Below, piece after piece: positions 42,597 to 50,851 of a stretch of DNA of 64,000 bases. A model generated the notes under the pieces. It did no database searches and was not told the DNA's origin. It worked only from the letters and a program-made list of their open reading frames with translations. The stretch is taken from NCBI RefSeq assembly GCF_000737695.1, contig NZ_JPRM01000047.1, forward strand, positions 1 through 64,000. Reading direction: 5' to 3'. The position numbers and the translations under genes are program-made. Origin of the DNA: Flavobacterium hydatis (GTDB taxonomy: Bacteria; Bacteroidota; Bacteroidia; Flavobacteriales; Flavobacteriaceae). Numbering within the stretch: position 1 is the stretch's first letter; each line of letters starts with the position of its first letter.

Positions 42597-44330
42597 TTAC
42601 CAACCTGGGTTTTGTTTTAATTCAACCCCTTGAGCTTTATATAAATCAATATCGTTTGTTGGGATATTCATTAAATAATGTTTGGCTTCAAAAGTTCTTG
42701 TATTTGCTGGGTATAATTTAATATATCCGTTACCATCTACTATAACTTGTGTTCCTACAGGCGTACCTATTCTTGCACCAAGATTTACATCTAGATTTTT
42801 TGAAGTATCAAGGTAATCTCCTTTTTTCCAACGGTAAATGTCCATTTGTCTAAGCGTTGTCCAGCTCATAAATTCAATCTGACGCTCACGACGTACTTCC
42901 CAGATAATAGGGCTAACAGAACCAGAGATTTGCTCTAAAGTTGCCGTTCTTCTTGGGTCATTAATTTGTATTCCTCCAGCAGAAGCATTAGTTCCATCTG
43001 TAGTTAAAGGCGTAATTCCTGCACGAGCACGTACTTTATTGATAGACATATCAAGATCAGTATTTGTAGCTGTACCAAGTTCAGCACAAGCTTCGGCATA
43101 ATTTAAATATACTTCACTTAATGTAAATATTGGTGCATCAGTATAATTACGTCCTCCTGTAGTAACATCTGGGCCTGTTGTTGCAGGATTGTTGTATAAT
43201 TCAAACACATATCCAGACATTGAAACTAATGTAGCCGCGCTAAAAGGTTTCCCTTTGTATCCATAGCTAGTAGGATTTACAGTTTTACCAAAACGAGGAT
43301 CTCTATTAGCAAACGTTTTTGTAATATCAGTATCACCAGTATATTGGCTGTTTCCTGCTTGTTGTATAGGTAATCCATTTGTAGTTACATAACTATCGGC
43401 AGCCCATTTTGTTAAACCATATTGTATAGTTGATGTATTGGTATAGTTTTGAAGAGAATGCATTAATACGTTTGATAAATAACGTTTTGTAAGTATTACT
43501 TCTGTATTACCAGCCAATTCAACAGAGTTGTAAAGAGATTTCCAATCTGAGTTTAATTTATAACCACCATTGTTCATTACGGCAAGAGATGCTGCTTTGG
43601 CTTTGTTAAGATAAGCGCTTCCGTCTTGACCTAAATGGTATTTTCTGTACGTTCCTTCGTAAATACAAATGTTGCTTAAAGCTGCATACGCTGTATATTT
43701 ATTTACAGTAGTATTTTTATCATCTACAGGAAGTAACAAGTCTATAGCTTCTTCCATATCTTTAATAGCTCTGTCAATAACTTCTGCTCTTGGCGTTGCT
43801 GGCGAGTAAACTGCAGCATCACTTTGAGCTAAAAATTTATCGGTGTACGGAACATTCCCCATTTTTTGTACTAAACGGAAATAAGTGTATCCTCTGAAAA
43901 ATTTAGCTACTCCTAAGTAATGATTCTTTTTTACTTCTGCCATAGGAACAGTAGGTACTTTTTCTAGCATTAAATTGCAACGACGAATTAGTGTGTAATA
44001 TTCATCCCAAGAATACTGATTAGTAGTACTTGCTGTAACAGGCATTTGAAAAAAAGTATAAGCTGATAAGTTATCGTCTACTTTAGAGTCACTACCATGG
44101 AAATAGAAAGAAGAAACCCCAATTGATGTCCCATTCCCATAACCAAAGAAGGTGTCGTAATTAAGCCAAGAAAATGTTTTTACGTTGTCTTCTGATTGCC
44201 AAAAGTTCTCGTTTGTAAATTTATCTGCAGGCTCATCTGTCAGGTAGTCTGAACAACTAACAGCACTCATTGCTATTATAGTTGCAGCAAACATCAGCTG
44301 TAATTTGGATTTTATAATTGATTTTTTCAT
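42597..44330 (-). CDS. susD: SusD/RagB-family outer-membrane lipoprotein
   Basis: A 577-residue surface lipoprotein (signal with AVSCSDYL, Cys26) of the SusD type, which caps the SusC barrel and binds glycans. Family features include DEPADKFTNENFWQSEDN, YTLIRRCNLMLEKV, the TPR-like helical half with FFRGYTYFRLVQKMGNVPY, and the C-terminal WEVRRERQIEFMSW and ALIDIYRWKKGD-like region. It follows susC by 24 bp. The salvage-locus context suggests that muropeptides or amino-sugar oligosaccharides are the ligands. Confidence 0.95.
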   Translation of the reverse strand: MKKSIIKSKLQLMFAATIIAMSAVSCSDYLTDEPADKFTNENFWQSEDNVKTFSWLNYDTFFGYGNGTSIGVSSFYFHGSDSKVDDNLSAYTFFQMPVTASTTNQYSWDEYYTLIRRCNLMLEKVPTVPMAEVKKNHYLGVAKFFRGYTYFRLVQKMGNVPYTDKFLAQSDAAVYSPATPRAEVIDRAIKDMEEAIDLLLPVDDKNTTVNKYTAYAALSNICIYEGTYRKYHLGQDGSAYLNKAKAASLAVMNNGGYKLNSDWKSLYNSVELAGNTEVILTKRYLSNVLMHSLQNYTNTSTIQYGLTKWAADSYVTTNGLPIQQAGNSQYTGDTDITKTFANRDPRFGKTVNPTSYGYKGKPFSAATLVSMSGYVFELYNNPATTGPDVTTGGRNYTDAPIFTLSEVYLNYAEACAELGTATNTDLDMSINKVRARAGITPLTTDGTNASAGGIQINDPRRTATLEQISGSVSPIIWEVRRERQIEFMSWTTLRQMDIYRWKKGDYLDTSKNLDVNLGARIGTPVGTQVIVDGNGYIKLYPANTRTFEAKHYLMNIPTNDIDLYKAQGVELKQNPGW

Positions 44331-44354
44331 TTTAAAATTTTTGAATTGTTAGTA

Positions 44355-47300
44355 TTAGAAAGATAGCTCAATACCAAAAGACCATGTTTTGGTAAAAGGA
44401 TAAGCTCTTCCCCAGAAGATTTCTGATTCATCAAGTTCAGGATCTACAGGAAGACGGCTATCTGCCCAAGTCACTAAGTTTTCTCCCGAAGCGTATATTC
44501 TTAATTTTTCTAAGCCTGCTTTTTTGATAAATTCTTTTGGTAAAGAATAACCAAGAGTTACATTTTTAAGACGTAAATAAGACATGTTAAGTAAATATCT
44601 TGTTTGAGTAACGAAGTTGTTCATACCTTCAGTACTACCCCCAAAAGCTTTTGATTCATTACCATAATAAGGATTAGGCCAGTAAGCTTCAGTATTATCA
44701 GGTGTCCAATAGTCAGATTGGTTAGCATACATTTGTTGAGGTGCACGATAGAATGGTAAAACAGCATCTGATGCAGCCCAATAATCACGTTTAGCAACTC
44801 CTTGGAAGAAACCAGAAATATCAATACCATGATATTTTCCACCTAAAGTTATTCCGTATTTGTAACGAGGTGTTGTATTACCAATTTTGCTTAAATCTCC
44901 ATGGTCATCTGCAGTTCCTGCTCCACGTGATATAGTTCCATCTCCATTTGTGTCTACATAATGTACATCTCCAGGCCCGTATTTAAAACTACCAAGCATG
45001 GTTTTAGAATAGTCAACTCCATTTACCGTTTTACCATTGTTAGTAAACACGTCAGTAGATTGTAAAAGTCTATCACTTGTTAAACCCCAGATTTGACCAA
45101 TTTCATATCCGTCATAATAGGTAGTTAATAATTTAGAACTGTTGTTCCATTTTGTAACTACCGATTTGTAATCAGATAAAGCAAGGTCTACAAATACTGA
45201 TGCATTATCATTTATTTGTTTGTTAAAGTTCAATGCCAATTCCCATCCTCTTGTTCTCATGTTTCCTGAGTTTGTTTGAGCAGCATCTTGACCAAATGAA
45301 CCCGGAAGTGTTATACCAGGAGCAAGCATCCCTTTTGTATCACGTTGGTACCAGTCAAACGAAGCACTAAGCATATCAAAAATTCTAATATCGATACCTA
45401 CATCTTTAGTATATACTTTTTCCCAAGTTAATGATGGGTCAACGTTGCTTGGTAACTCTGTAGAAGGAGGCAATACGGCTCCACCATTTATCCACGAAGG
45501 ATTTTTAGTTTTCATTATAGATAAGAAAGCATTGTTTCCAATGTTTTGATTTCCGATAGATCCCATAGAAGCACGTAATTTAAGGTCGTTTAACCATCCA
45601 CGTGTACCTTCCATAAAAGATTCATTAACAATTTTGTATCCTATAGATGCTGATGGGAAGAATCCCCATTGTTGATCTGTAGGAAATTTAGAAGAACCAT
45701 CATAACGAGCATTTAATTCTAATAAATAAATTCCGTTATAATCATAATTTACACGACCGAAGAAACCTGCGATAGAATAGCTTGTTACATTCGGGTTCAA
45801 ATCAGTATTTGTAGCTCCAGAAACAAATTGTTCTCCTACTGCAAGGTTAAATTCTGGTTTTGTTTTGTCTAAAAGTGTATTTCTTCTTGCATAAGTACGA
45901 GAGAAATCTTGCCACTCTGAGTTAAAACCTCCTAAGAATTTTAAATTATGTTTATTGAGTTGCTTTTTATAGTTAGCATAAATATTAACAACATTTGTTC
46001 TTGTTTCTGCTTTTGATTGTGCTACAAAATCATTTCCTGCTTCAAGAGTTGCAGGTGTAGCTGTTTGTATTGTTGTAGCGTCGTATGGCATAGATGACCA
46101 GCTATCCCAAGCTTGAAATTTACCACCGTTTTGTTTTCTTGAGTAATAATCAGTAACACTGCTTATCTCAGTAATTAAATTAAGATCTTTGGTTATTTCT
46201 GCTGTAAATTTAGCACTTAATCTATTATTGTATTGGTCATTTTCGTTCATAGAAGCATTAGATAAATATCCTCCCGCAGTACGGAAATTATATCCTCTAT
46301 ACGTTCCAAAGTTTGGAGTGTATTGTCCCCAACGAAGTGCATAACCAAAATAACCTCCATATTTTGTATCATCAGTACCAGAACCACCATAATAGTTAAA
46401 TGGTTGATCATAGCTACTACGAATAGTCATTACCTTGAAATCTCCTGTAAGCCAATCCGTTAATTTTGTAGTAAAACCTAAATTGATATTAGTTCTCTTT
46501 CTAGTTTCCTGATTTACTCTTAACATACCTTGTTGGTCTGTAATAGCAAACGAAGCAAAGAAGGAACTTTTTTCTCCCAGATTACCTTGTGCAGAGAAAT
46601 TGTGAGAAGTTTGAAGTGCATTTTTTGCATACATTTCTTTATTTGCATCCCAAACTCTGTAGAAATAAGGTGTACCATTTTTAATTTCCCAATCTTCACC
46701 ATAAACCATTTCATTACTGGTACGATTGTTTGCGTATTTTTCTTTCCAGGTTTTAATACCTGCAAGTAAAGTATTGTAGTTTGCACCAAAAAATTCTGGG
46801 GTAGAACCATCAGTACGAGTTCCAGCTGCAATTAGTCCCGGAATTTCTTCTGTAGGATCTAAGAATTGTAGTGTAGAAATAGGATTGGTAAAAGCAGTGT
46901 TTCCGCTATAAGAGAATCTAACTTTTCCTTCTCCCGTTTTTCCTCCTTTTGTAGTAATAAGCACTACTCCAAAAGCAGCACGAGCACCGTATATAGATGC
47001 TGAGGCGGCATCTTTAAGTACAGATATTGTTGCTACATCATTAGGGTTAATAAGAGATAAATCCGTAGGGACTCCATCAACCAATATTAAAGGATCGTCA
47101 GAACCATTAGCATTCACAGTTCCAGATCCACGTATGTTTATTTTTGCCATACGATTAATGTTTCCAGAGTTAAAGCTAACATTTACACCAGGTGTGGTAC
47201 CTTGTAAAGCCTTGCTCACATCAGTTAAAGGTCGGCTACCAATTGTTTTGGCAACATCGATAGACGCAACAGCACCAGTTACATTAGTTTTTTTCTGAGA

Positions 47301-47627
47301 AGAGAATCCCACGACAACTACTTCATCTAATTTTGAAGCGGTTTCAGAGAGATCAACATTAACCTTTTGTTGTCCCTCAACTTTTACCACTTTGGTTTCA
47401 AAACCCATGTAGCTAAAGCTAAGGCTTTCTCCTTGTGATACTGCGATACTGTAGTTACCATCAAAATCAGTAGAGCTACCTTTTGCAGTTCCTTGAATAA
47501 GGACACTAACTCCAGGTATAGGAATCCCATCCGCTTTGTTTTTTACAGTTCCGGTAATTGTTTTCGTTTGCCCAAATGTTACTTGAATGAACAAAACCAA
47601 CAATGAAATAAGGAATAATTTTTTCAT
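44355..47627 (-). CDS. susC: SusC/RagA-family TonB-dependent outer-membrane receptor
   Basis: A 1090-residue outer-membrane importer. After the signal peptide (MKKLFLISLLVLFIQVTFGQ) comes a CarboxypepD_reg-like domain (about residues 23-105: ITGTVKNKADGIPIPGVSVL), the TonB box/plug region with SKALQGTTPGVNVSF and ILVDGVPTDLSLINPNDVA, then SVLKDAASASIYGARAAFG, and a large beta-barrel ending WSFGIELSF, whose terminal Phe suits BAM insertion. It is the first gene of the leftward operon; its promoter (TATATTTG at 47658-47665, minus strand) lies beside a putative DeoR operator. Confidence 0.96.
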   Translation of the reverse strand: MKKLFLISLLVLFIQVTFGQTKTITGTVKNKADGIPIPGVSVLIQGTAKGSSTDFDGNYSIAVSQGESLSFSYMGFETKVVKVEGQQKVNVDLSETASKLDEVVVVGFSSQKKTNVTGAVASIDVAKTIGSRPLTDVSKALQGTTPGVNVSFNSGNINRMAKINIRGSGTVNANGSDDPLILVDGVPTDLSLINPNDVATISVLKDAASASIYGARAAFGVVLITTKGGKTGEGKVRFSYSGNTAFTNPISTLQFLDPTEEIPGLIAAGTRTDGSTPEFFGANYNTLLAGIKTWKEKYANNRTSNEMVYGEDWEIKNGTPYFYRVWDANKEMYAKNALQTSHNFSAQGNLGEKSSFFASFAITDQQGMLRVNQETRKRTNINLGFTTKLTDWLTGDFKVMTIRSSYDQPFNYYGGSGTDDTKYGGYFGYALRWGQYTPNFGTYRGYNFRTAGGYLSNASMNENDQYNNRLSAKFTAEITKDLNLITEISSVTDYYSRKQNGGKFQAWDSWSSMPYDATTIQTATPATLEAGNDFVAQSKAETRTNVVNIYANYKKQLNKHNLKFLGGFNSEWQDFSRTYARRNTLLDKTKPEFNLAVGEQFVSGATNTDLNPNVTSYSIAGFFGRVNYDYNGIYLLELNARYDGSSKFPTDQQWGFFPSASIGYKIVNESFMEGTRGWLNDLKLRASMGSIGNQNIGNNAFLSIMKTKNPSWINGGAVLPPSTELPSNVDPSLTWEKVYTKDVGIDIRIFDMLSASFDWYQRDTKGMLAPGITLPGSFGQDAAQTNSGNMRTRGWELALNFNKQINDNASVFVDLALSDYKSVVTKWNNSSKLLTTYYDGYEIGQIWGLTSDRLLQSTDVFTNNGKTVNGVDYSKTMLGSFKYGPGDVHYVDTNGDGTISRGAGTADDHGDLSKIGNTTPRYKYGITLGGKYHGIDISGFFQGVAKRDYWAASDAVLPFYRAPQQMYANQSDYWTPDNTEAYWPNPYYGNESKAFGGSTEGMNNFVTQTRYLLNMSYLRLKNVTLGYSLPKEFIKKAGLEKLRIYASGENLVTWADSRLPVDPELDESEIFWGRAYPFTKTWSFGIELSF

Positions 47628-47657
47628 GATAATTTGGTTTTTTTAATGGTTGTTGAG

Positions 47658-47665
47658 CAAATATA
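47658..47665 (-). promoter_or_regulatory. -7 promoter element of susC
   Basis: TATATTTG on the minus strand matches TAnnTTTG exactly, 31 bp before the susC start. The proximal arm of the operator (47685-47696) covers the -33 region. Confidence 0.75.
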
Positions 47666-47684
47666 TTTATTTAATGCATATAAA

Positions 47685-47739
47685 TGCGTCATTTTGTAAT
47701 TTTTTTCAAAAATTAACTAAAATAACGCAAAACAACGCA
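47685..47739. promoter_or_regulatory. Putative DeoR operator upstream of susC
   Basis: Inverted arms TGCGTCATTTTG (47685-47696) and TAAAATAACGCA (47718-47729) are separated by exactly 21 bp. An additional ACGCA follows at 47735-47739, 10 bp from the ACGCA of the second arm. The same architecture occurs upstream of nagB at 48646-48700. Its position over the -33 region of susC suits repression. Confidence 0.75.
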
Positions 47740-47840
47740 TTTTTTACGTAACAATACCCTATAAGGTCTATAGGGGATTCAAAATATGCAAACTATTGCA
47801 TATACTAAGGAGTCCTCAGCTTTTGAATTGAATTATTTGA

Positions 47841-47848
47841 TATATTTG
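47841..47848 (+). promoter_or_regulatory. -7 promoter element of the DeoR gene
   Basis: TATATTTG matches TAnnTTTG exactly, 24 bp before the regulator's ATG. A TTG at 47823-47825 may be the -33 element. Confidence 0.7.
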
Positions 47849-47872
47849 TGCTGAATTTTTAATTTTTAAAAA

Positions 47873-48622
47873 ATGCTGAAAGCCGAAAGACATAAATACA
47901 TAATGACTAAACTCCTTGAAGAACAAAAGGTTGTTACAACGGATTTGGCTTTGGCTCTAGATTTGTCTGAAGACACTATAAGGAGAGATTTGAATGAATT
48001 AGACAGTAAGAATCTTCTTGAGAAAGTTTACGGAGGTGCTATACAGCCTACAGAAAAATCTGTTGATGTTTTTGATATTGTCATATCGGCAGAAGAAGAA
48101 AAGAAAAAAAATGTCACAAAAGCATTGTCATTATTGCATGATGGACAGGTTATTATAATGAGCGGAGGGAGCACCAATCTTGTGTTTGCGAAGCTAATTC
48201 CTTCCGATTTAAAGGCTACAATCTATACATATAGCTTACCTATAGCGATGCAATTATCCCAGCATCCTAATATAGATTTAATATTTATAGGTGGAAAAAT
48301 GCAAAAAAATGCAATGGTTACTATAGGTATGGATGTAATCCAGGTTTTATCTAAGATTAAAGCCGATATCTGCTTTATAGGAGCTAGTAGTATTAATGTG
48401 AAACAAGGTTTAACAGAGATAGGTTATGAAGTGTCTATTGTAAAGAAAGCAATGATAGAGTCTTCTGACAGAGTGGTTTCGATGTTTTCTTCGAATAAAT
48501 TAAATACTAAAATGCCTCATGTAGTTTGCGAACTTAGCCAACTAGATACTATTGTTACAAATCTAGATCCCGAAGATCCAGCGCTGGAAGAATATAGAAA
48601 ATCAGGGGTTTTTGTATTGTAA
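47873..48622 (+). CDS. DeoR/GlpR-family transcriptional regulator
   Basis: A 249-residue regulator. The N-terminal DeoR helix-turn-helix (residues about 1-57) reads AERHKYIMTKLLEEQKVVTT, then LDLSEDTIRRDLNELDSKNLL, and the C-terminal DeoRC sensor domain has IIMSGGSTNLVFAKLIP, FIGGKM and FIGASSINVKQGLTEIGYEV. DeoR-family proteins usually sense a phosphorylated sugar; here GlcN-6P, GlcNAc-6P or MurNAc-6P would fit. It is transcribed divergently from susC and just upstream of nagB, placing it between the two arms of the locus it most likely controls. Confidence 0.94.
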   Translation: MLKAERHKYIMTKLLEEQKVVTTDLALALDLSEDTIRRDLNELDSKNLLEKVYGGAIQPTEKSVDVFDIVISAEEEKKKNVTKALSLLHDGQVIIMSGGSTNLVFAKLIPSDLKATIYTYSLPIAMQLSQHPNIDLIFIGGKMQKNAMVTIGMDVIQVLSKIKADICFIGASSINVKQGLTEIGYEVSIVKKAMIESSDRVVSMFSSNKLNTKMPHVVCELSQLDTIVTNLDPEDPALEEYRKSGVFVL

Positions 48623-48645
48623 TTTGAGATTCAGTCAGTGATTTC

Positions 48646-48700
48646 TGCGTTATTTTACGGTATTTTAATTTAATTTTGTTAAATAACGCAAAATAATGTA
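48646..48700. promoter_or_regulatory. Putative DeoR operator upstream of nagB
   Basis: Inverted arms TGCGTTATTTTA (48646-48657) and TTAAATAACGCA (48679-48690) are separated by exactly 21 bp, as in the susC operator. A degenerate third half-site ATGTA follows at 48696-48700, 10 bp after the ACGCA of the second arm. The -7 element of nagB begins at 48719. Confidence 0.75.
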
Positions 48701-48718
48701 TTCGTTTTGTTTTTTGTA

Positions 48719-48726
48719 TATATTTG
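48719..48726 (+). promoter_or_regulatory. -7 promoter element of nagB
   Basis: TATATTTG matches TAnnTTTG exactly, 31 bp before the nagB start, the same distance as seen for susC. Confidence 0.72.
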
Positions 48727-48757
48727 TTAAACTAATTTTTTAACTAAGAGATATATT

Positions 48758-50683
48758 ATGAAAACCAATACTTCTTTGGCTTACGACATACCCGGCAAAT
48801 TTGAAGAAACCCGATTTGAGAAAAATCATAATGTGATTTTTGATAATTCTATTGTAGGTTCAAAAGCAGTTGCTCAGGAAATAGCCGAATTAATCCGTTC
48901 AAAACAAGCCAAGAATAAAACTTGTGTACTTGGTCTGTCAACAGGCTCATCACCTATAAAAGTATACGAAGAGTTGGTTCGCTTGCACAAAGAAGAAGGT
49001 CTTAGTTTTTACAATGTAGTTACTTTTAATCTGGATGAATATTATCCGATGACCAAAGAGAACCGTCAGAGTTATCATTATTTCATGCACCAGTATCTGT
49101 TTAATCATATAGATATAAAGCCAGAAAACGTAAATATTCCAGACGGAACAGTAGTTTTAGAAGAACTGAATCAATATTGTGTTGATTATGAAATGAAAAT
49201 AAAAGAAGCTGGAGGTCTTGATTTTCAACTTTTAGGAATTGGTCGTACAGGACACGTAGGATTTAATGAGCCAGGATCACACATTAATTCAGGAACAAGA
49301 ATTATTACACTAGATCACATTACCAGAGTCGATGCTTCATCAGACTTTAATGGTATCGATAACGTTCCTAAAAGAGCAATTACCATGGGAGTTTCTACAA
49401 TTCTTAGATCTAAAAGAATTGTTTTGATGGCTTGGGGACAAAATAAAGCCGAAATCATCAAGAGAACTATTCAGGGAGATATAAGTTCAGAAGTTCCTGC
49501 TACATTTTTGCAAAATCATTCAAACGCAACTTTCGTATTAGATAAATCTTCAGCATCAGAATTAACACGATTTGAAACACCGTGGTTAGTAGGCGGATGT
49601 ACTTGGACACAAGAATTAAAAAGCAAAGCAATCGTTTGGCTTTGTAAAGAAACCAAACAATCTATATTAAAACTTACCGACAGAGATTATAACAATAATG
49701 GTATGTCAGATCTTTTGGCGCAAGAAGGTTCTGCTTATGATTTGAATATTAATATGTTCAATGTTTTACAGCATACCATTACAGGTTGGCCAGGAGGAAA
49801 ACCAAATACAGATGATTCACACCGCCCAGAGAGAGCCAATCCAGCTAAGAAAAGAGTAATCCTTTTTAGTCCACATCCAGATGATGATGTGATATCTATG
49901 GGAGGAACATTTTCTAAATTAATAAAACAAGGACACGATGTACATGTAGTATACCAAACTTCAGGTAATATTGCAGTTACAGATGACGAAGCATTAAAAT
50001 TTGCCGAAGTATGTAGTGATTTTGTTGGAAAAGAAATTGGAGAAGTTAATTTTTCATCAGTTATTAATTTCCTGAATAATAAAACAGAAAATCAAATTGA
50101 TTCTTTAGAAGTTCGAAAATTAAAAGGACTTATAAGAAGACGTGAGTCATACGCAGCCACAAGATATATTGGTTTAAAAGACGAGAATACCCATTTCCTG
50201 GATCTTCCTTTTTATGAAACAGGACAAGTAAAGAAAAATCCTTTAGGCATTGAAGACATTGCTATCGTTAAAGATATTATTGCCAAAATAAAACCACATC
50301 AGGTATTTGCAGCAGGAGATTTGGCAGATCCACACGGAACGCATGAAGTATGCTTGAATGCAATATTTGCAGCCATGAAAGAGCTAAAGTCAGAACTTTA
50401 TATGAATGATTGCTGGTTGTGGTTATATAGAGGAGCTTGGCACGAATGGGATATTCACGAAATAGATATGGCAGTACCATTAAGTCCATCAGAAGTATTA
50501 TTAAAACGTCATGCGATTTTATACCATCAATCTCAGAAAGATAGAGTAATGTTTCAAGGAAATGACTCAAGAGAATTCTGGGTTAGAGCCGAAGACCGTA
50601 ATAAAAATACAGCCTTTTTATATGATCAATTAGGATTGGCTGAATACGAAGCAATCGAAGCATTTAAACGTTTTGATTATTAA
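48758..50683 (+). CDS. nagB: Glucosamine-6-phosphate deaminase fused to a PIG-L/LmbE deacetylase domain
   Basis: A 641-residue cytoplasmic protein. The N-terminal part (about 1-280) is NagB, converting GlcN-6P to fructose-6P and ammonia: LGLSTGSSPIKVYEEL, FNLDEYYPM and GIGRTGHVGFNEPGS carry the active-site residues. The C-terminal part (about 360-630) is a PIG-L/LmbE-type zinc deacetylase with PHPDDD (372-377) and a His pair in HGTH (526-529). Such fusions are known in Bacteroidota. As no separate NagA is visible, the second domain is a candidate GlcNAc-6P deacetylase. It has its own promoter and operator. Confidence 0.94.
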   Translation: MKTNTSLAYDIPGKFEETRFEKNHNVIFDNSIVGSKAVAQEIAELIRSKQAKNKTCVLGLSTGSSPIKVYEELVRLHKEEGLSFYNVVTFNLDEYYPMTKENRQSYHYFMHQYLFNHIDIKPENVNIPDGTVVLEELNQYCVDYEMKIKEAGGLDFQLLGIGRTGHVGFNEPGSHINSGTRIITLDHITRVDASSDFNGIDNVPKRAITMGVSTILRSKRIVLMAWGQNKAEIIKRTIQGDISSEVPATFLQNHSNATFVLDKSSASELTRFETPWLVGGCTWTQELKSKAIVWLCKETKQSILKLTDRDYNNNGMSDLLAQEGSAYDLNINMFNVLQHTITGWPGGKPNTDDSHRPERANPAKKRVILFSPHPDDDVISMGGTFSKLIKQGHDVHVVYQTSGNIAVTDDEALKFAEVCSDFVGKEIGEVNFSSVINFLNNKTENQIDSLEVRKLKGLIRRRESYAATRYIGLKDENTHFLDLPFYETGQVKKNPLGIEDIAIVKDIIAKIKPHQVFAAGDLADPHGTHEVCLNAIFAAMKELKSELYMNDCWLWLYRGAWHEWDIHEIDMAVPLSPSEVLLKRHAILYHQSQKDRVMFQGNDSREFWVRAEDRNKNTAFLYDQLGLAEYEAIEAFKRFDY

Positions 50684-50719
50684 TAATTTGTGTTAGTTTA
50701 ATAGATTTCCAATTAAGGA

Positions 50720-50815
50720 TTATAATCCTGCAAGATTTTGTACCGCAGACCTAACTTTTTTAAATGCAGTTAGGTCTAATCTTGCTAACTTGCAAGGTTA
50801 AATAATACCTTGGAG
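50720..50815. repeat. Nested palindromes between nagB and the FAD/Fe-S gene
   Basis: Arms AGACCTAACT and AGTTAGGTCT form a 10-bp perfect stem (about 50747-50777). Just outside are GCAAGATT (50729-50736) and AATCTTGC, which also pair, and then CAAGGT...ACCTTG. No coding capacity. The CCTAAC/GTTAGG core is shared with the palindrome at 40075-40107. Confidence 0.6.
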
Positions 50816-50851
50816 TACAATAGTAAAAAATAATAGCAATATCACCATTAA

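Noticed and set aside
46520..46831. Open frames on both strands inside susC
   Set aside because: They lie entirely within the well-conserved SusC barrel and have no recognisable content.
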